From Caprimulgus europaeus (Eukaryota; Chordata; Aves; Caprimulgiformes; Caprimulgidae): 64,000 nt of DNA. The stretch spans positions 1,116,001-1,180,000 of the forward strand of contig OU015541.1 of assembly GCA_907165065.1 (NCBI GenBank), in the 5' to 3' direction. Within the stretch, counting starts at the first letter, position 1; each line of letters starts with the position of its first letter. This document shows positions 54,741 through 64,000 of this stretch, in pieces. The translations under genes and the position numbers were made by a program. The notes below the pieces were generated by a model that saw only the letters and a program-made list of their open reading frames with translations, was not told the origin of the DNA and searched no databases.

Positions 54741-55118
54741 CCTGTCCCTGCTGGCAGGGCCCGTGTCCCCGGGGACCGCGCCCGGCACGGGGTCCCGACG
54801 GGGTGGGCAGCTCCGAGGGGTCTGGTGCACGGGGGGACACGGTGGGACGGTGGCACTGGGGGTGCCTGGCAGTGTGGGTGACAGCGGAGGGGCTGACATG
54901 GGGCTTAGCGACTGCAGGGTCATCGCTGGCCCCGGTGGGTGGTGAGGAGCTGGTGGGTGTCCTGGGGGTCTCAGGCATAGCCTTTGCCCCGTTCCTTGGC
55001 CAGGGACCCTGGCAGGGTGCTGGTGGGGTCACGTATGGCCTGTGTCTGCCGGCACAGGGGGGCAGAGACTGCCTGGCACCCCAGCCGAGGGCCCTCACAC
55101 TGACCCCTGTTCTGCTTA

Positions 55119-55203
55119 TCCCATCCCATCCCATCCCATCCCATCCCATCCCATCCCATCCCATCCCATCCCATCCCATCCCATCCCATCCCATCCCATC
55201 CCA
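55119..55203. repeat. (CCATC)n pentanucleotide microsatellite
   Basis: About 17 uninterrupted copies of CCATC (GGGAT on the other strand). The perfection suggests recent expansion and likely length polymorphism. Confidence 0.95.
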
Positions 55204-56564
55204 GTGCCCATCCCACCATGGTTCATGGTGTGTCCGTCCCATCCCAGCTCTGGCTGCCCATCCTTCCCTGCTCCTTTCCCCCCCAGCCCTGCCCTGTGCA
55301 GCAGAGCCCTGTCCCCCCATCTCCCCTGTCCCCACCCACTGCCATCTAGACTTGGGGGGTCACTCCACAGCTGTTTGTCCCCAGGTCTGACAGGGCTGGG
55401 GGTGACCTGTGACACTCGGTTGATCGCTGTGGTCACTGCAACAGGGAGGTTTCTGGGGCAGCGAGCGGCTGAGCTTTGCTCTGGTGTGGGACACGCTGGT
55501 GTCCTTGTCCTGAGCCTCCGCTCCGGGGGGAGCCTGGGGAGGACCCAGCAGCACCCAAAGGTGTTGCCACAGGACGAGGCATGAGGAGGGCTGAATCCTG
55601 GGCTGGAATCTGCCTTGGTGTCCCACATCCCTGCTGGCTCTGCTTGTACGGCCGGCACGGGCTCAGGATCGGGCTCAGGCGTCAGAGCCGGCTGGATCCC
55701 GCTGCCCCATCCCAGGGGCTGGGGGTCGGGAGAGCAGCTCTGCCCACTGACTGCAGGCTCTGCCAGGCCCCTCTGCCATGGTGGCTCCATCTCCCCATGT
55801 CCCCACGGCCAACTGGGCCTTCCCAGGTCCCTGTGTGGCCGCGTGTCCCTTTCCACCGGCCCTGGTGCTGGGGGCTGCAGGGTCCCGGCCCCCCCGTCAG
55901 TGGGGAGCGAGCCCCAGGCTGAGCCCCCTGCCCGCGGCTCCGGCAGCTCCTGCCCGGTTGGAGCCGTCCTTGGCCGGTCCCAGCAGCGCGGGGGCTCTGA
56001 GCACCGCCGGGCTCCGGGTGCAGCCCTGCTGCATTCCAGCCTCGCTGGCCCAGCAAGGTTAAACTGTGGAGAGGCTGAAATATTTGGGAGGGGAATGGAG
56101 AAGGGAAAGGGAAAAAAAAAAAAATCTATAAAAAGAAAGTTTAAAAACACAAGTTAAAGAAAAAAAAATACCAGGCGCGAGTGCAGCTGCGGTTCTGGTT
56201 CCAGTTCCCAGGTGATGTCAGGCCTGGAGCCTCTCCAGCCCCGGCCCCTCGGAGACGGTCTTGGTGGGTTCAGCACTGAGTGTTTTTCCTTCCTGAGACT
56301 CGGGGACACCTTCCTGTCTCAGAGAAAGCGGCCAAGAGCCTTTCCAGGGTGTCCGCGCGCAGGAAGGGGAGAGGATGGGAGGGGAGCGGGCCAGGCGGCG
56401 TGGCCGGGCTCGGCGTGGCCACGGGGAGCCGGCGGCACCGGCCACGGGCCATCGGCCGCGGTGGCTGCGGCACTCGCCCCGTGCGGGGCAAAGGGGCGTC
56501 TGGCTCCCAGCAGCCCCCGGCGCCTCTGAGTCACCGTTTCCCTCTCGTGGTGCTGGGAGGAGCT

Positions 56565-57315
56565 GGAATGTACTGGGACCCGTGGGATTGGCACCAGCAC
56601 ACACTGGGACCCGTGGGCTTGGCACTGGGACGTGCTGGGATCCATGGTCTCAGCCCTGGGACATACTGGGATCCGCAGTGTTAGCACTGGGACGTGCTGG
56701 ATTGCATAGCCCCAGCACTGGGACATACTGGGTGCACAGCTCCTGAACTGGGACAGAGTGGGACCCATGGCTGTTACACTGGAGGTTACCAGGGCCCTAG
56801 TCCATGGCACTGGGATGTGCTGGGACCTGTGGGCTTGGCACTGGGACATGCTGGGATGCGCACTCCCAGCACTGGGACATGCTGGAATCCGCAGCCCCAG
56901 CACTGGGATCTACTGGTGCACATCTCCTGCACTGGGACATACTGGGACCCATAGCTGTTATGGTGGAGCTTGCTGGGGCCCTAGTCCATGGCACTGGGGC
57001 GTGCAGTGACCCATGACTCCAGCACTGGGATGTGTTGGATTCCACAGCTCCTGCACTGGGACAGACTGGGATCCATGGCCTTTACATTGCTGAGGCTCTA
57101 GTCCCTGGCACTGGGACATACTGGGTGCACAGCTCCTGCACTGGGACTTACTGGGACCTATGACTTTTACATTGGAGCTTGCTGGGGCTCTAGCTGCTGG
57201 CACTGGGACGTGCTGGGACACTCGTGCTCAGCCCTGGAACGCACTGGGACCTATGACCTGGCAACTGGGACACACTGGAACCTGCGTACTGAGTACTGGA
57301 ACCTGCTGTGCCCCC
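56565..57315. repeat. About 31-bp minisatellite array
   Basis: More than 20 diverged copies of a unit built on CACTGGGACATGCTGGGAYC plus about 11 variable bases, for example at 56624, 56655, 56685 and 56715. It is not coding despite open stretches. Confidence 0.85.
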
Positions 57316-58029
57316 AGCACTGGGACCACCATCCCTTACTGGTGGCTCCAGAGCCGCCGTTTGAAGGGGACGGTCCCCTTTCATGTGTGGGTCGGGCTGT
57401 TTGCAGAGCGCAGCCCCCCCCCGCCACCCCTGCCCCCCGATAAACCCGGGGGCAGGGATTCTGTGTCCGGGGCTGTTTGGAGAATCTCACGGCTGTTTGG
57501 TGGGGTCTGGGACACATTAGCCACGCTGAGAACAAACCTCTCCCACCCACCCCGGTCCCTGCCTGGGACCAGCTCTCACAGCTGCGCCGCGCTGTCAGCC
57601 CCATAAATCAAACCCGGGGGGAGGGAGGGAGCCCGGGGCAGCCTCACCCCGGCTGAGCGGGGGGCCGAAGGGTGCCGGGGGGCTCCTGCCTGTGCCCCCT
57701 CTCCAGGACAGGCTGAGGGGGCTCCTGTGAGACCTGCTCCCCCTGCTCCCTGCTGGCCCCAGCACTCCAGGGAGATGGGGCAGGTCTGGCCCTGCAGCCC
57801 TTGGGGGGTCACCCCGGGAGCCCCCGGCTGCCCCATCTGCAGCTGCTCCATGGGACACGCTGGCCCCTGGGAGCCACCGACCCCGCCACGGCACCTTTCC
57901 CAGGCTTGGGGCTCCCCACTGCCCTGGGAAGAGTCCCAGGGGACCCCCGGCCTGGGAACCCCCCACGTCCCTGCCTGACCCCACGCAGGTGCTGCTGTCT
58001 GCAGCCGCAGAGTGTGCACGGCGCCGGGC

Positions 58030-58280
58030 AGCTGTGGCGGTGGCAGTTGTGGCGGTGCTGGCAGTCACAGCAGTGGGGACAGTCACGGTGGCAGTGTCGG
58101 TTGTGTTGGTGGCAGACGTAGCAGTCATGGTGGTCATGATGATGGTGGTGGCTGTGGTGACGGTAGTGGTTGTGGTGACGGTGGCAGTTGCGGTGATAGT
58201 GGCAGTCATGGTGGTGGTGGTGGTGTCAGTGATGATGATGGTGGCAGCGGTGGTGGTGGCGACAACTGTGGCAGTCATGA
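58030..58280. repeat. GGTGGCAGT-type degenerate short-period array
   Basis: G/T-rich triplet-based repeats (GTGGCAGTC, GTGGTGACG, GATGATGGT) run for 250 bp. Translation gives a Val/Ala/Met repeat in one frame and Gly/Ser/His in another, so the long frame from 57989 to 59569 is an artefact. It ends about 380 bp beyond the TCF15 poly(A) site. Confidence 0.85.
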
Positions 58281-58659
58281 TGTGCCAGATGGAGGGGAAG
58301 GCACAAAGCAGTGACACCAACCCCAACCTGCCGCCTGGGCACTGGTGGCTGCGGCACAGGGCTGGCACTGCCGTCCCCGTCCCCATTCTGCGGCACAGCC
58401 CGTGTCAGGGGGCTCCCATAGCCCTTGTGGGGCCAGAGCTGTCACCATGGCCCGGGGACGCGGGGACAGCATGTGCCAGGGGGTCTCACCCCACATGGAT
58501 CCCACTGGAGCCCTGGATCACGGTTGAGGAGGAGCCGGGATGGTCACAGTGGCTCCAGCAGCACAGAGCGGCTGCGGGCGCAGAGCCGGGGTCTGGAGCC
58601 GTTTCGGGGACCCCCCAGCCCAGCCTCGCGGGGGGGCAGCAGGCAGGCACCGGCCCTTC

Positions 58660-59031
58660 AGAAAAATACCGTTTATTTTCCAAGCGGCTGCGCGTGCACA
58701 ACCGGCGCCCGCGGGGCCGCCACAGCGTCCCCCTCGGAGCGCCTCGACGCCGGCCGCACGCGGGCCCCTTCCAGTCCAGCCCCGGGGTGCGGGGACCCCC
58801 CTCCCCGTCCCTGCCCCGCGCACGGCTGGCCGCGGCCGCGGCCACGGGAGCGTCCTCCCACCCCGCTGCCGGCCCCGGGGCCGGTGTCGGTCCCAACCCT
58901 CGGTCCTGGGCTCAGCTGCTGCCTCCTCGGGCGAGCAGCTCCCTCCCTCCCCGCTGCGGTCTCTGGGGCTGGCGTGCGCGGGCTCCGGCCGGCTCTGCCG
59001 CTGTCTCAGGCGGGTGCTGCCGGACCCCGGC
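58660..59031 (-). other. TCF15: TCF15 3' UTR
   Basis: The UTR runs from the TGA at 59032-59034 to a minus-strand AATAAA at 58672-58677, GC-rich and about 370 nt. Confidence 0.65.
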
Positions 59032-61448
59032 TCATCTCCGCGACACTCGCAGCGGGGTCACCCCTCGCACCTTCAGGCAGTTGCCCCCGAGGTCCCTCCG
59101 GCCGCCCTGCGGAGAGAGGAAAGGAGAGTTCAGGCACTGGGTGGGTGTCCCAGCCGGGGGTGTCCCATCCAGAGGTGTCCCAGCCGGGGGTGTCCCATCC
59201 AGGGGTGTCCCAGCCGGGGATGTCCCATCCTGCCCTCCGCTGCCCCACACCAGCTCCACACAGATGAGCTGCTCCAAACCAGCCGGTGCCCAGGTCCTGG
59301 GGTGGCTCAGTGCTGCCCAGGATGGACAGACAGATGAGACCGTGCCTGGCAAGCAGCTGGGTGGGTGGCTGTGGGGTGGCTGCTATGGGGGGGGCACCCA
59401 CAGCACTGTCACCCTGCAGGGACATGGCCCCCGTGGCTGCTTGGTGCCGCCGTGCTCAGACCTGCGGGCAGGGCTAGTGCTGCCCTGGGACAAACCCACA
59501 GCCCCAGACAGACCCATGGGGGATGAGAAGGCTCAGTCTCACACTTCAGCCCAATATAACCCAGTATAACCCAGCATGGCTCAACAGAGCCCAGTACTGC
59601 CCTCACAACTCAGCCCAGTATAACCCAGTATAACCCAGCATGGCTCAACAGAGCCCAGTACTGCCCTCACAACTCAGCCCAGCACCACCTAGCATGGCCC
59701 AGCCCATTTCCAGCCCAGCCCATTTCCAGCCCAGTATAACCCATTTCCAGCCCAGCCCAGCCCATTTCCAGCCCAGTACAGCCCATTTCCAGCCCAGCCC
59801 AGCCCATTTCCAGCCCAGTACAGCCCGTTTCCAGCCCAGCCCCAGAGCTGGGAGGGGCACCCAGCCCAGCTCCTGCCGTTGCCCCCCAAGTCCTGGGTGC
59901 TGCAGGAGCTCCTTGGCCCCGGTGCCTCTGGGGGTCCCTGTGCGGGTCCAGCACTGTGCCAGCCCCCCAGCTCTGGCCCTGGGGACCAGCCCAGGGACAC
60001 AGCTCAGCCCTGGCTGGGGTGTCCCAACAGGGGCAGCTTTGCCAAGGACTGGGGCTGAGGGTCCCTCAGGGAGGGCTGGGGGGGCTGCAGAGTCCGGCCA
60101 GCAAGGGAGGAGAGCAAGAGGAGAGATTAAAAATGGAGCCACAGAAACCGAAAGAGCCCCAAGGGCTGGGGGTGCCCGTGGCTGCGCTGCTGGGCAGCAT
60201 GTGGGACGCTTTGGGGACCTTGTGGGGACAGTGGCCTTGCCAAGGGATGCCTATAGGGCCAGGAAGCTGCCAGCCCCTCACCCTGCACCCTGCACAGCCC
60301 ATCCTGGGGCAGGGGCACCCAGGACCCGTGTGTGAGCAGCAGGATGGGTTCATCATGGGGATGGTGATGATTATGTCTATGATTATAAGGTGCCCCTGGA
60401 GCTGCAGGGGGGGTCAGTGGGGCAGGGCAGGGCAGGGCAGGGCAGGGCAGGGCAGGGGACATGCCATGGCCCAGCTCAGCCCATCATCCTGTGAGAGCCG
60501 TGCTGGTGCTGCTGGCAGACCCTATGTGGGGTCACTGGATGGTGACCCCCACCCTCCCCTCCATGTGGGGTGTCTGGCCTGTCCCCATCGCCCGGGGGAG
60601 CTGCCTGGGGTAGCCTGGCCACAGTGCCCGGGGTCTGGCGGCCTGGGGGCAGGGTTGGGGATGGAGAGAGGGACAGGGTCAGCCTGTGAGCTCTGAATTC
60701 CCTCCTGCGGGGTGGCCGTGTCCCCAGCACTGGGGTGACTGTTTAACCCCCCGAGACCTCCCAGCCCGGATGGACGTGGGGGAGCAGCCCGGCCCTCTGA
60801 CGTGAGCAGGAGCTGTGGGCGTACGGCTACGAGCAGGATTTGGCCAGGAGCAGCCAAAACCTCCGGCGGGGGCTGGAGCCAGAGCCCGTGGCTCTCACAG
60901 GGACATGCCAACCCTCCTGCCCCGCTCAGCCCGGGCAGGGGCTGCTGTCCCCATCCCACCGCCCCACTCACCCCTTTCCGCTGGTTGCTGAGGCAGAAGG
61001 TGCAGATGCTGCGGGGCTGTTTGCTGTCCAGGTCGCCCTTGGCTCCGTAGATGGCACTGAAGCAGGGCTGCCCATCCTCGCAGCCCTCGCCCAGCAGCAG
61101 CACGTTGGCCAGGTGGGAGATGTAGCTGGAAGCCAGGCGGAGGGTCTCGATCTTGGACAGCTTCCGATCGACGGGCTCGGTGGGGATGAGGGTCCGCAGG
61201 GCGGTGAAGGCCGTGTTGACGCTCTGGGTCCTGTCCCGTTCCCGTGCGTTGGCCGCCTGCCTCTGCTTCACCATCACCATCGGCCCCGGTTTCCGCGGCA
61301 GCTTGCGGCGAGCCTCGGCGCCCTCGCAGCAGCCGAACGACTGGTCCGACGTGTCGCTCTCGCTCCGGTTCTCCTCATCCTCCGAGAGGATGCTGAGGTC
61401 GGGGTAGAGCATGCGGGCAGCCACGGGACGCAGCATGGTGAAGGCCAT
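59032..61448 (-). CDS. TCF15: TCF15 (paraxis), bHLH transcription factor
   Basis: Two exons, 60972-61448 and 59032-59106, join in phase 0 to 183 aa. Start MAF at 61448. The N-terminus has the conserved [18 protein letters not shown] block (residues 22-39). The bHLH spans about 63-117: basic [13 protein letters not shown], helix 1 [13 protein letters not shown], helix 2 [18 protein letters not shown]. The tail has [20 protein letters not shown] across the splice site, then [11 protein letters not shown]. It is shorter than human mainly because a Gly-rich linker before the basic region is missing. Known role: somite epithelialisation and paraxial mesoderm identity, as a heterodimer with E proteins at E-boxes. 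Paralog SCX (scleraxis) is excluded by the N-terminal block and the synteny with CSNK2A1. The intron is filled with simple tandem repeats. Confidence 0.96.
59150..59230. repeat. 30-bp tandem repeat in the TCF15 intron
   Basis: Nearly three copies of TGTCCCAGCCGGGGGTGTCC plus CATCCAGAGG, starting about 45 bp inside the intron from exon 2. Confidence 0.9.
59547..59845. repeat. 64-bp duplication followed by CCCATTTCCAGCCCAG array
   Basis: A 64-bp unit (CAGCCCARTATAACCCAGTA onward) is duplicated at 59547 and 59611. It is followed by about nine copies of CCCATTTCCAGCCCAG with variable spacers to about 59845. All of this lies in the TCF15 intron. Confidence 0.9.
60419..60456. repeat. (GGGCA)n microsatellite
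   Basis: About seven copies of GGGCA in the TCF15 intron, about 0.5 kb from exon 1. Confidence 0.92.
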
Positions 61449-61618
61449 GGCAAGATGCTTCCCCCGTGCCCCCGGCCCTGCTGGGGGGACCCCCCGGGCT
61501 GCGGGGAGCCTTCCCCCGCCGACACGGCTGCGACGGCCGGCTCCGAGCGCCTTCCCGCTGCTGCTCCGCTCCGGCGGCCGAGCGGGGCTGGGACGACTGT
61601 CTGTGGGGGGAATCAGGA

Positions 61619-61624
61619 TTTATA
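61619..61624 (-). promoter_or_regulatory. TCF15: TCF15 TATA box
   Basis: Minus-strand TATAAA lies 171 bp upstream of the ATG, predicting a transcription start near 61590 and a 5' UTR of about 140 nt. Confidence 0.65.
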
Positions 61625-61639
61625 CGGCCGGGGAGGGGC

Positions 61640-63056
61640 TGGCGCTGGAGTCCACCCCCAGCCGGCCCCCCGAGCCGCCGGCCAGCGGCCAGTGTCCTCG
61701 CCCCAGCCCGCGGGAGCCAAGGCTGGCTCCGGCCACTGGCCTGGCCCCGCTCCGGCACGCCGGCGTGGCTGCAGACACCTTGCACCCGGGGCCGGGCTCC
61801 AGGTCGTGCCCGTGGTGGCACCAGACCCCCGCAGTGCCGCAGACAGTGCCAGGGTCACGGCACGATGAGTGGTCCCTGTGCCACTGCCCTTGGCCTCCAG
61901 AGCAATGCCACACACATGCCAGCCCATGGGCAGCCCTTGCCCTGCTGTTCCCTGCCAGCCCCGGGTCCCATGCAGGGTGACACAGGGTGAACACGGGGTG
62001 CAGGAGCTGGGATGGGGCAGGTACCCTGGAGCGGGTGGCACCAGTGCAGTCCCCAGGGTGTTTATTGGAGGGGATGCCAGTTGGGGACATGCTGCTCCTG
62101 ACACCCCGCTGTGCCCCACTGGAATGGGATCCGTGCCCGGGATGATGCCCAGGGTGGGCAGGGAGCCCCAGGGGGATGCTCTGCACCCCTCACTCCTCTG
62201 TCCCCAGGCCCTGGCACCCTGTCTACCCACCACGGGAGGGGACAGAGGGACATGGGCAGGGGCACGGGCAGCGCTGCAGGCAGCACTGCCAGGCAGCCAG
62301 GAGCGTTTCCTCCCGCCCGGGAGGAAGGTGTGCGCCGGCAGTGGAAACGCGGAGTCTTTTCCTGTGAGGGGACAGCTGAGCTGGCAGCAGCAGGAGCCAC
62401 CGGTGTCCTGGGGAGGGTTGGGGGTGTCCCCATCCCATGGTCAGCCCCAGCTCCTCTCAGGGCATCCGGTACCGCTGGTGATGGCCACTCAATGCTCCTC
62501 CTCACCAGGGAAGTCTGTGTGGGTCCTGCTCTGCCTTTGCCCCTCCTGACCCTGAGCCCAGGACCCCTGAGAGCAGGCAGGGGGTGGCCAGCAAAGCCCA
62601 GCAGGCAGGAGGCCCTGCTGTGCCCGAGCAAAGGTCAGCAGCTCCACGATGGTCTGGCACAGCAGGTCAAACAGCAACGGACAATGGAGGGCAAGACCGG
62701 CTTGGGGATGGTCCCAGGGATGCTGGGGATGAGACCCCAGGGCCTGGCAGTAGCCACAGTGTTGGTCCATGTCAGATGTGGTCTCCATCTACCCACTGGC
62801 CCCACAGCTGGAGGGCGATGCCAGGGGAAATCTCCAGTTAATAAGGCAAAGAACCAGCTCAGGTCTTGCTGGGGACTGGGATGGCAGCTGGGGGACACAG
62901 TGGGCATGTTGCAAACCCCAGACTGAGGTGGTTGGTATGGGAGCCTGAGGGCCACAGGATGGAGTGGCATCATGTCCCACTGTGCCCCACGGCTGAAGCC
63001 CCGTGCCTGCAGGACAGGGGCCTGTGAGATGGCTCCCAGGCTGGTGGGTGCCCCTG
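61640..63056. other. Upstream flank of TCF15, no gene recognised
   Basis: GC-rich and moderately open on both strands. I looked for SRXN1 and SCRT2, which follow TCF15 in mammals, and saw neither the sulfiredoxin GGCHR motif nor a zinc-finger array. Confidence 0.5.
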
Positions 63057-63330
63057 GGGCTCACAGGATCCCAGAATGGCCTGGACTGGAAAAGCCCTTT
63101 AAGCTCATAGAGTCCAACCATGAACCCAACACTGACCAGTCCCCCACTAACCCATGTCCCTCAGCACTGTGTCTACACGACTCTTCAATCCCTCCAGGGA
63201 TGGGGACTCCACCACTGCCCTGGGCAACCCCTTCCAGTGCCTCAGAACCCTTTCAGCAAAGAAATTCTTCCTCACATCCCATCTCAACTGCCCTGGGCAC
63301 AACTTGAGGCCATTTCCTCTTGTCCTGCCA
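63057..63330 (-). mobile_element. CR1 LINE 3' fragment, antisense on plus
   Basis: Encodes on the minus strand the same ORF2 end ([20 protein letters not shown]) as the copies at 2.7 and 21.7 kb, with the CATTCTGGGATCCTGTGA tail at its left end. Confidence 0.9.
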
Positions 63331-64000
63331 GGTGCCACCAGCCCTGGTTTGCTGCCCCCCTGGCCTGGCAGGCTGTGAGCAAACGGCCGCTCTCCCCCCC
63401 GCAGGGCACAGGCAGCCCCTGGCCAGCGGGACCCCCCGCCCTGTTTTCCTTCACCATTTGTCTGCCCAGAGCCTGTAAATCACGCGGCGGGAGGGAGAGG
63501 GCTGGGGGTCCCGCTGGGGCTGGGGATGTGCAGGGCTGTGCCCGGTGTCCACACTGCCATGGGGACGTCCCTTGCCAGCTCCATCCCCTGCTACTCCTCG
63601 CTGTGCATCCATCCCTGTGAGGGACCCCGACCCTCTCCTGGCCCCGGGTGCAGAGCTGGGGCTGTTCCTGCCCCTGCAGAGGTGCCCAAGGCGGGGATGG
63701 GGCTGGATGAGCCCTCGGAGCAGGCAGGTGCCTGCGTGGAGAGGGGAGCCCCTGCTCTTGCCCCGACATCCCGCTGGGCTGAGGCTGGGGGGCCGCAGCA
63801 GCCCCCGGCCCTGACAGGCGGCAAGACGGATGGCAGGGGCTGTGTACTCAGCTGCAGCCGCCCCACACATGGCCACCAGCTGACGGGGGGGGGGGGGCAG
63901 GTTGGGGGGCACAGCCTGGCCCTGGGGCAGCTGCCCTGCGGTGTTTCTGGGGGGACACGGCCACGTGTGGGGTGCTGGTGGCCTGTGCTGCTGCAGTGGA
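63331..64000. other. Right flank, no gene recognised
   Basis: GC-rich sequence with a long G homopolymer at about 63885-63898. No exon with a known domain was seen. Confidence 0.45.

Larger units (their letters stand above)
52641..58650. other. Gene-free interval between CSNK2A1 and TCF15
   Basis: No exon with a recognisable domain was found in 6 kb. The interval carries two motif-dense stretches (53.23-53.44 and 54.56-54.74 kb), an A-rich block with a CAGCTG E-box (56.1-56.2 kb), a CCATC microsatellite, a 31-bp minisatellite and a GGTGGCAGT-type array. Long open frames here are GC-driven or repeat-driven. Confidence 0.6.

Noticed and set aside
57989-59569. 526-aa plus-strand ORF
   Set aside because: It runs through a GGTGGCAGT repeat array and then antisense to TCF15 exon 2; Val/Ala repeats and loss of stops are due to composition.
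60840-61868. 342-aa plus-strand ORF antisense to TCF15
   Set aside because: It is a shadow of the conserved bHLH exon on the minus strand.
62489-62788. Minus-strand peptide with LLFDLLCQTIVELLTFARAQ
   Set aside because: It looks helical, but no splice context, homolog or start fits; single short open frame in GC-rich DNA.
61870-64000. SRXN1 or SCRT2 exons expected next to TCF15
   Set aside because: I searched by eye for the sulfiredoxin GGCHR signature and for C2H2 zinc fingers on both strands and found none.

Overview
The window is nuclear DNA from a bird. The evidence is vertebrate split genes with GT-AG introns, five CR1 LINE fragments of avian type, CpG-island promoters, and a gene order matching human 20p13 (compared from memory). 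I cannot name the species. No bacterial operons, CRISPR arrays, rRNA or tRNA genes were seen.

Layout, left to right. (1) 926-5770, minus: ortholog of C20orf96, a coiled-coil protein of unknown function, with nine clean coding exons and a last exon whose junctions are unresolved. (2) 5771-7744: GC-rich spacer with a 36-bp minisatellite and an unassigned promoter-like cluster of RFX X-boxes and CCAAT boxes. (3) 8209-9102, plus: SOX12, single exon, with a TATA/CCAAT/GC-box promoter and a 3.2-kb 3' UTR. (4) 14633-15291, plus: NRSN2, two coding exons. (5) 18716-27507, minus: TBC1D20, eight exons, tail-to-tail with NRSN2. (6) 29967-39081, minus: CSNK2A1 (casein kinase 2 alpha), twelve coding exons; its non-coding first exon lies near 51.5 kb, beyond a 12.3-kb intron. 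(7) 52-58.6 kb: gene-free stretch with a CR1, two dense non-coding segments that could be enhancers, and several minisatellites. (8) 59032-61448, minus: TCF15 (paraxis), two exons, TATA promoter. (9) 61.6-64 kb: no gene recognised; one CR1.

Joining the proposed exons gives open frames of 182 aa (NRSN2), 394 aa (TBC1D20), 391 aa (CSNK2A1, same length as human) and 183 aa (TCF15), which supports the exon limits. The genes are functionally unrelated neighbours: two developmental transcription factors (SOX12, TCF15), a neuronal vesicle protein (NRSN2), a Rab1/Rab18 regulator (TBC1D20), a ubiquitous kinase (CSNK2A1) and a putative ciliary protein (C20orf96). What is shared is conserved synteny, minus TRIB3 and RBCK1, which mammals carry between NRSN2 and TBC1D20 and which are not here.

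I found no convincing new system. The best leads are the RFX X-box cluster (one overlapping the C20orf96 start codon, two in an unassigned promoter, one perfect site upstream of NRSN2), the missing TRIB3/RBCK1 interval, a large overlapping uORF in SOX12, and the candidate enhancers downstream of TCF15.
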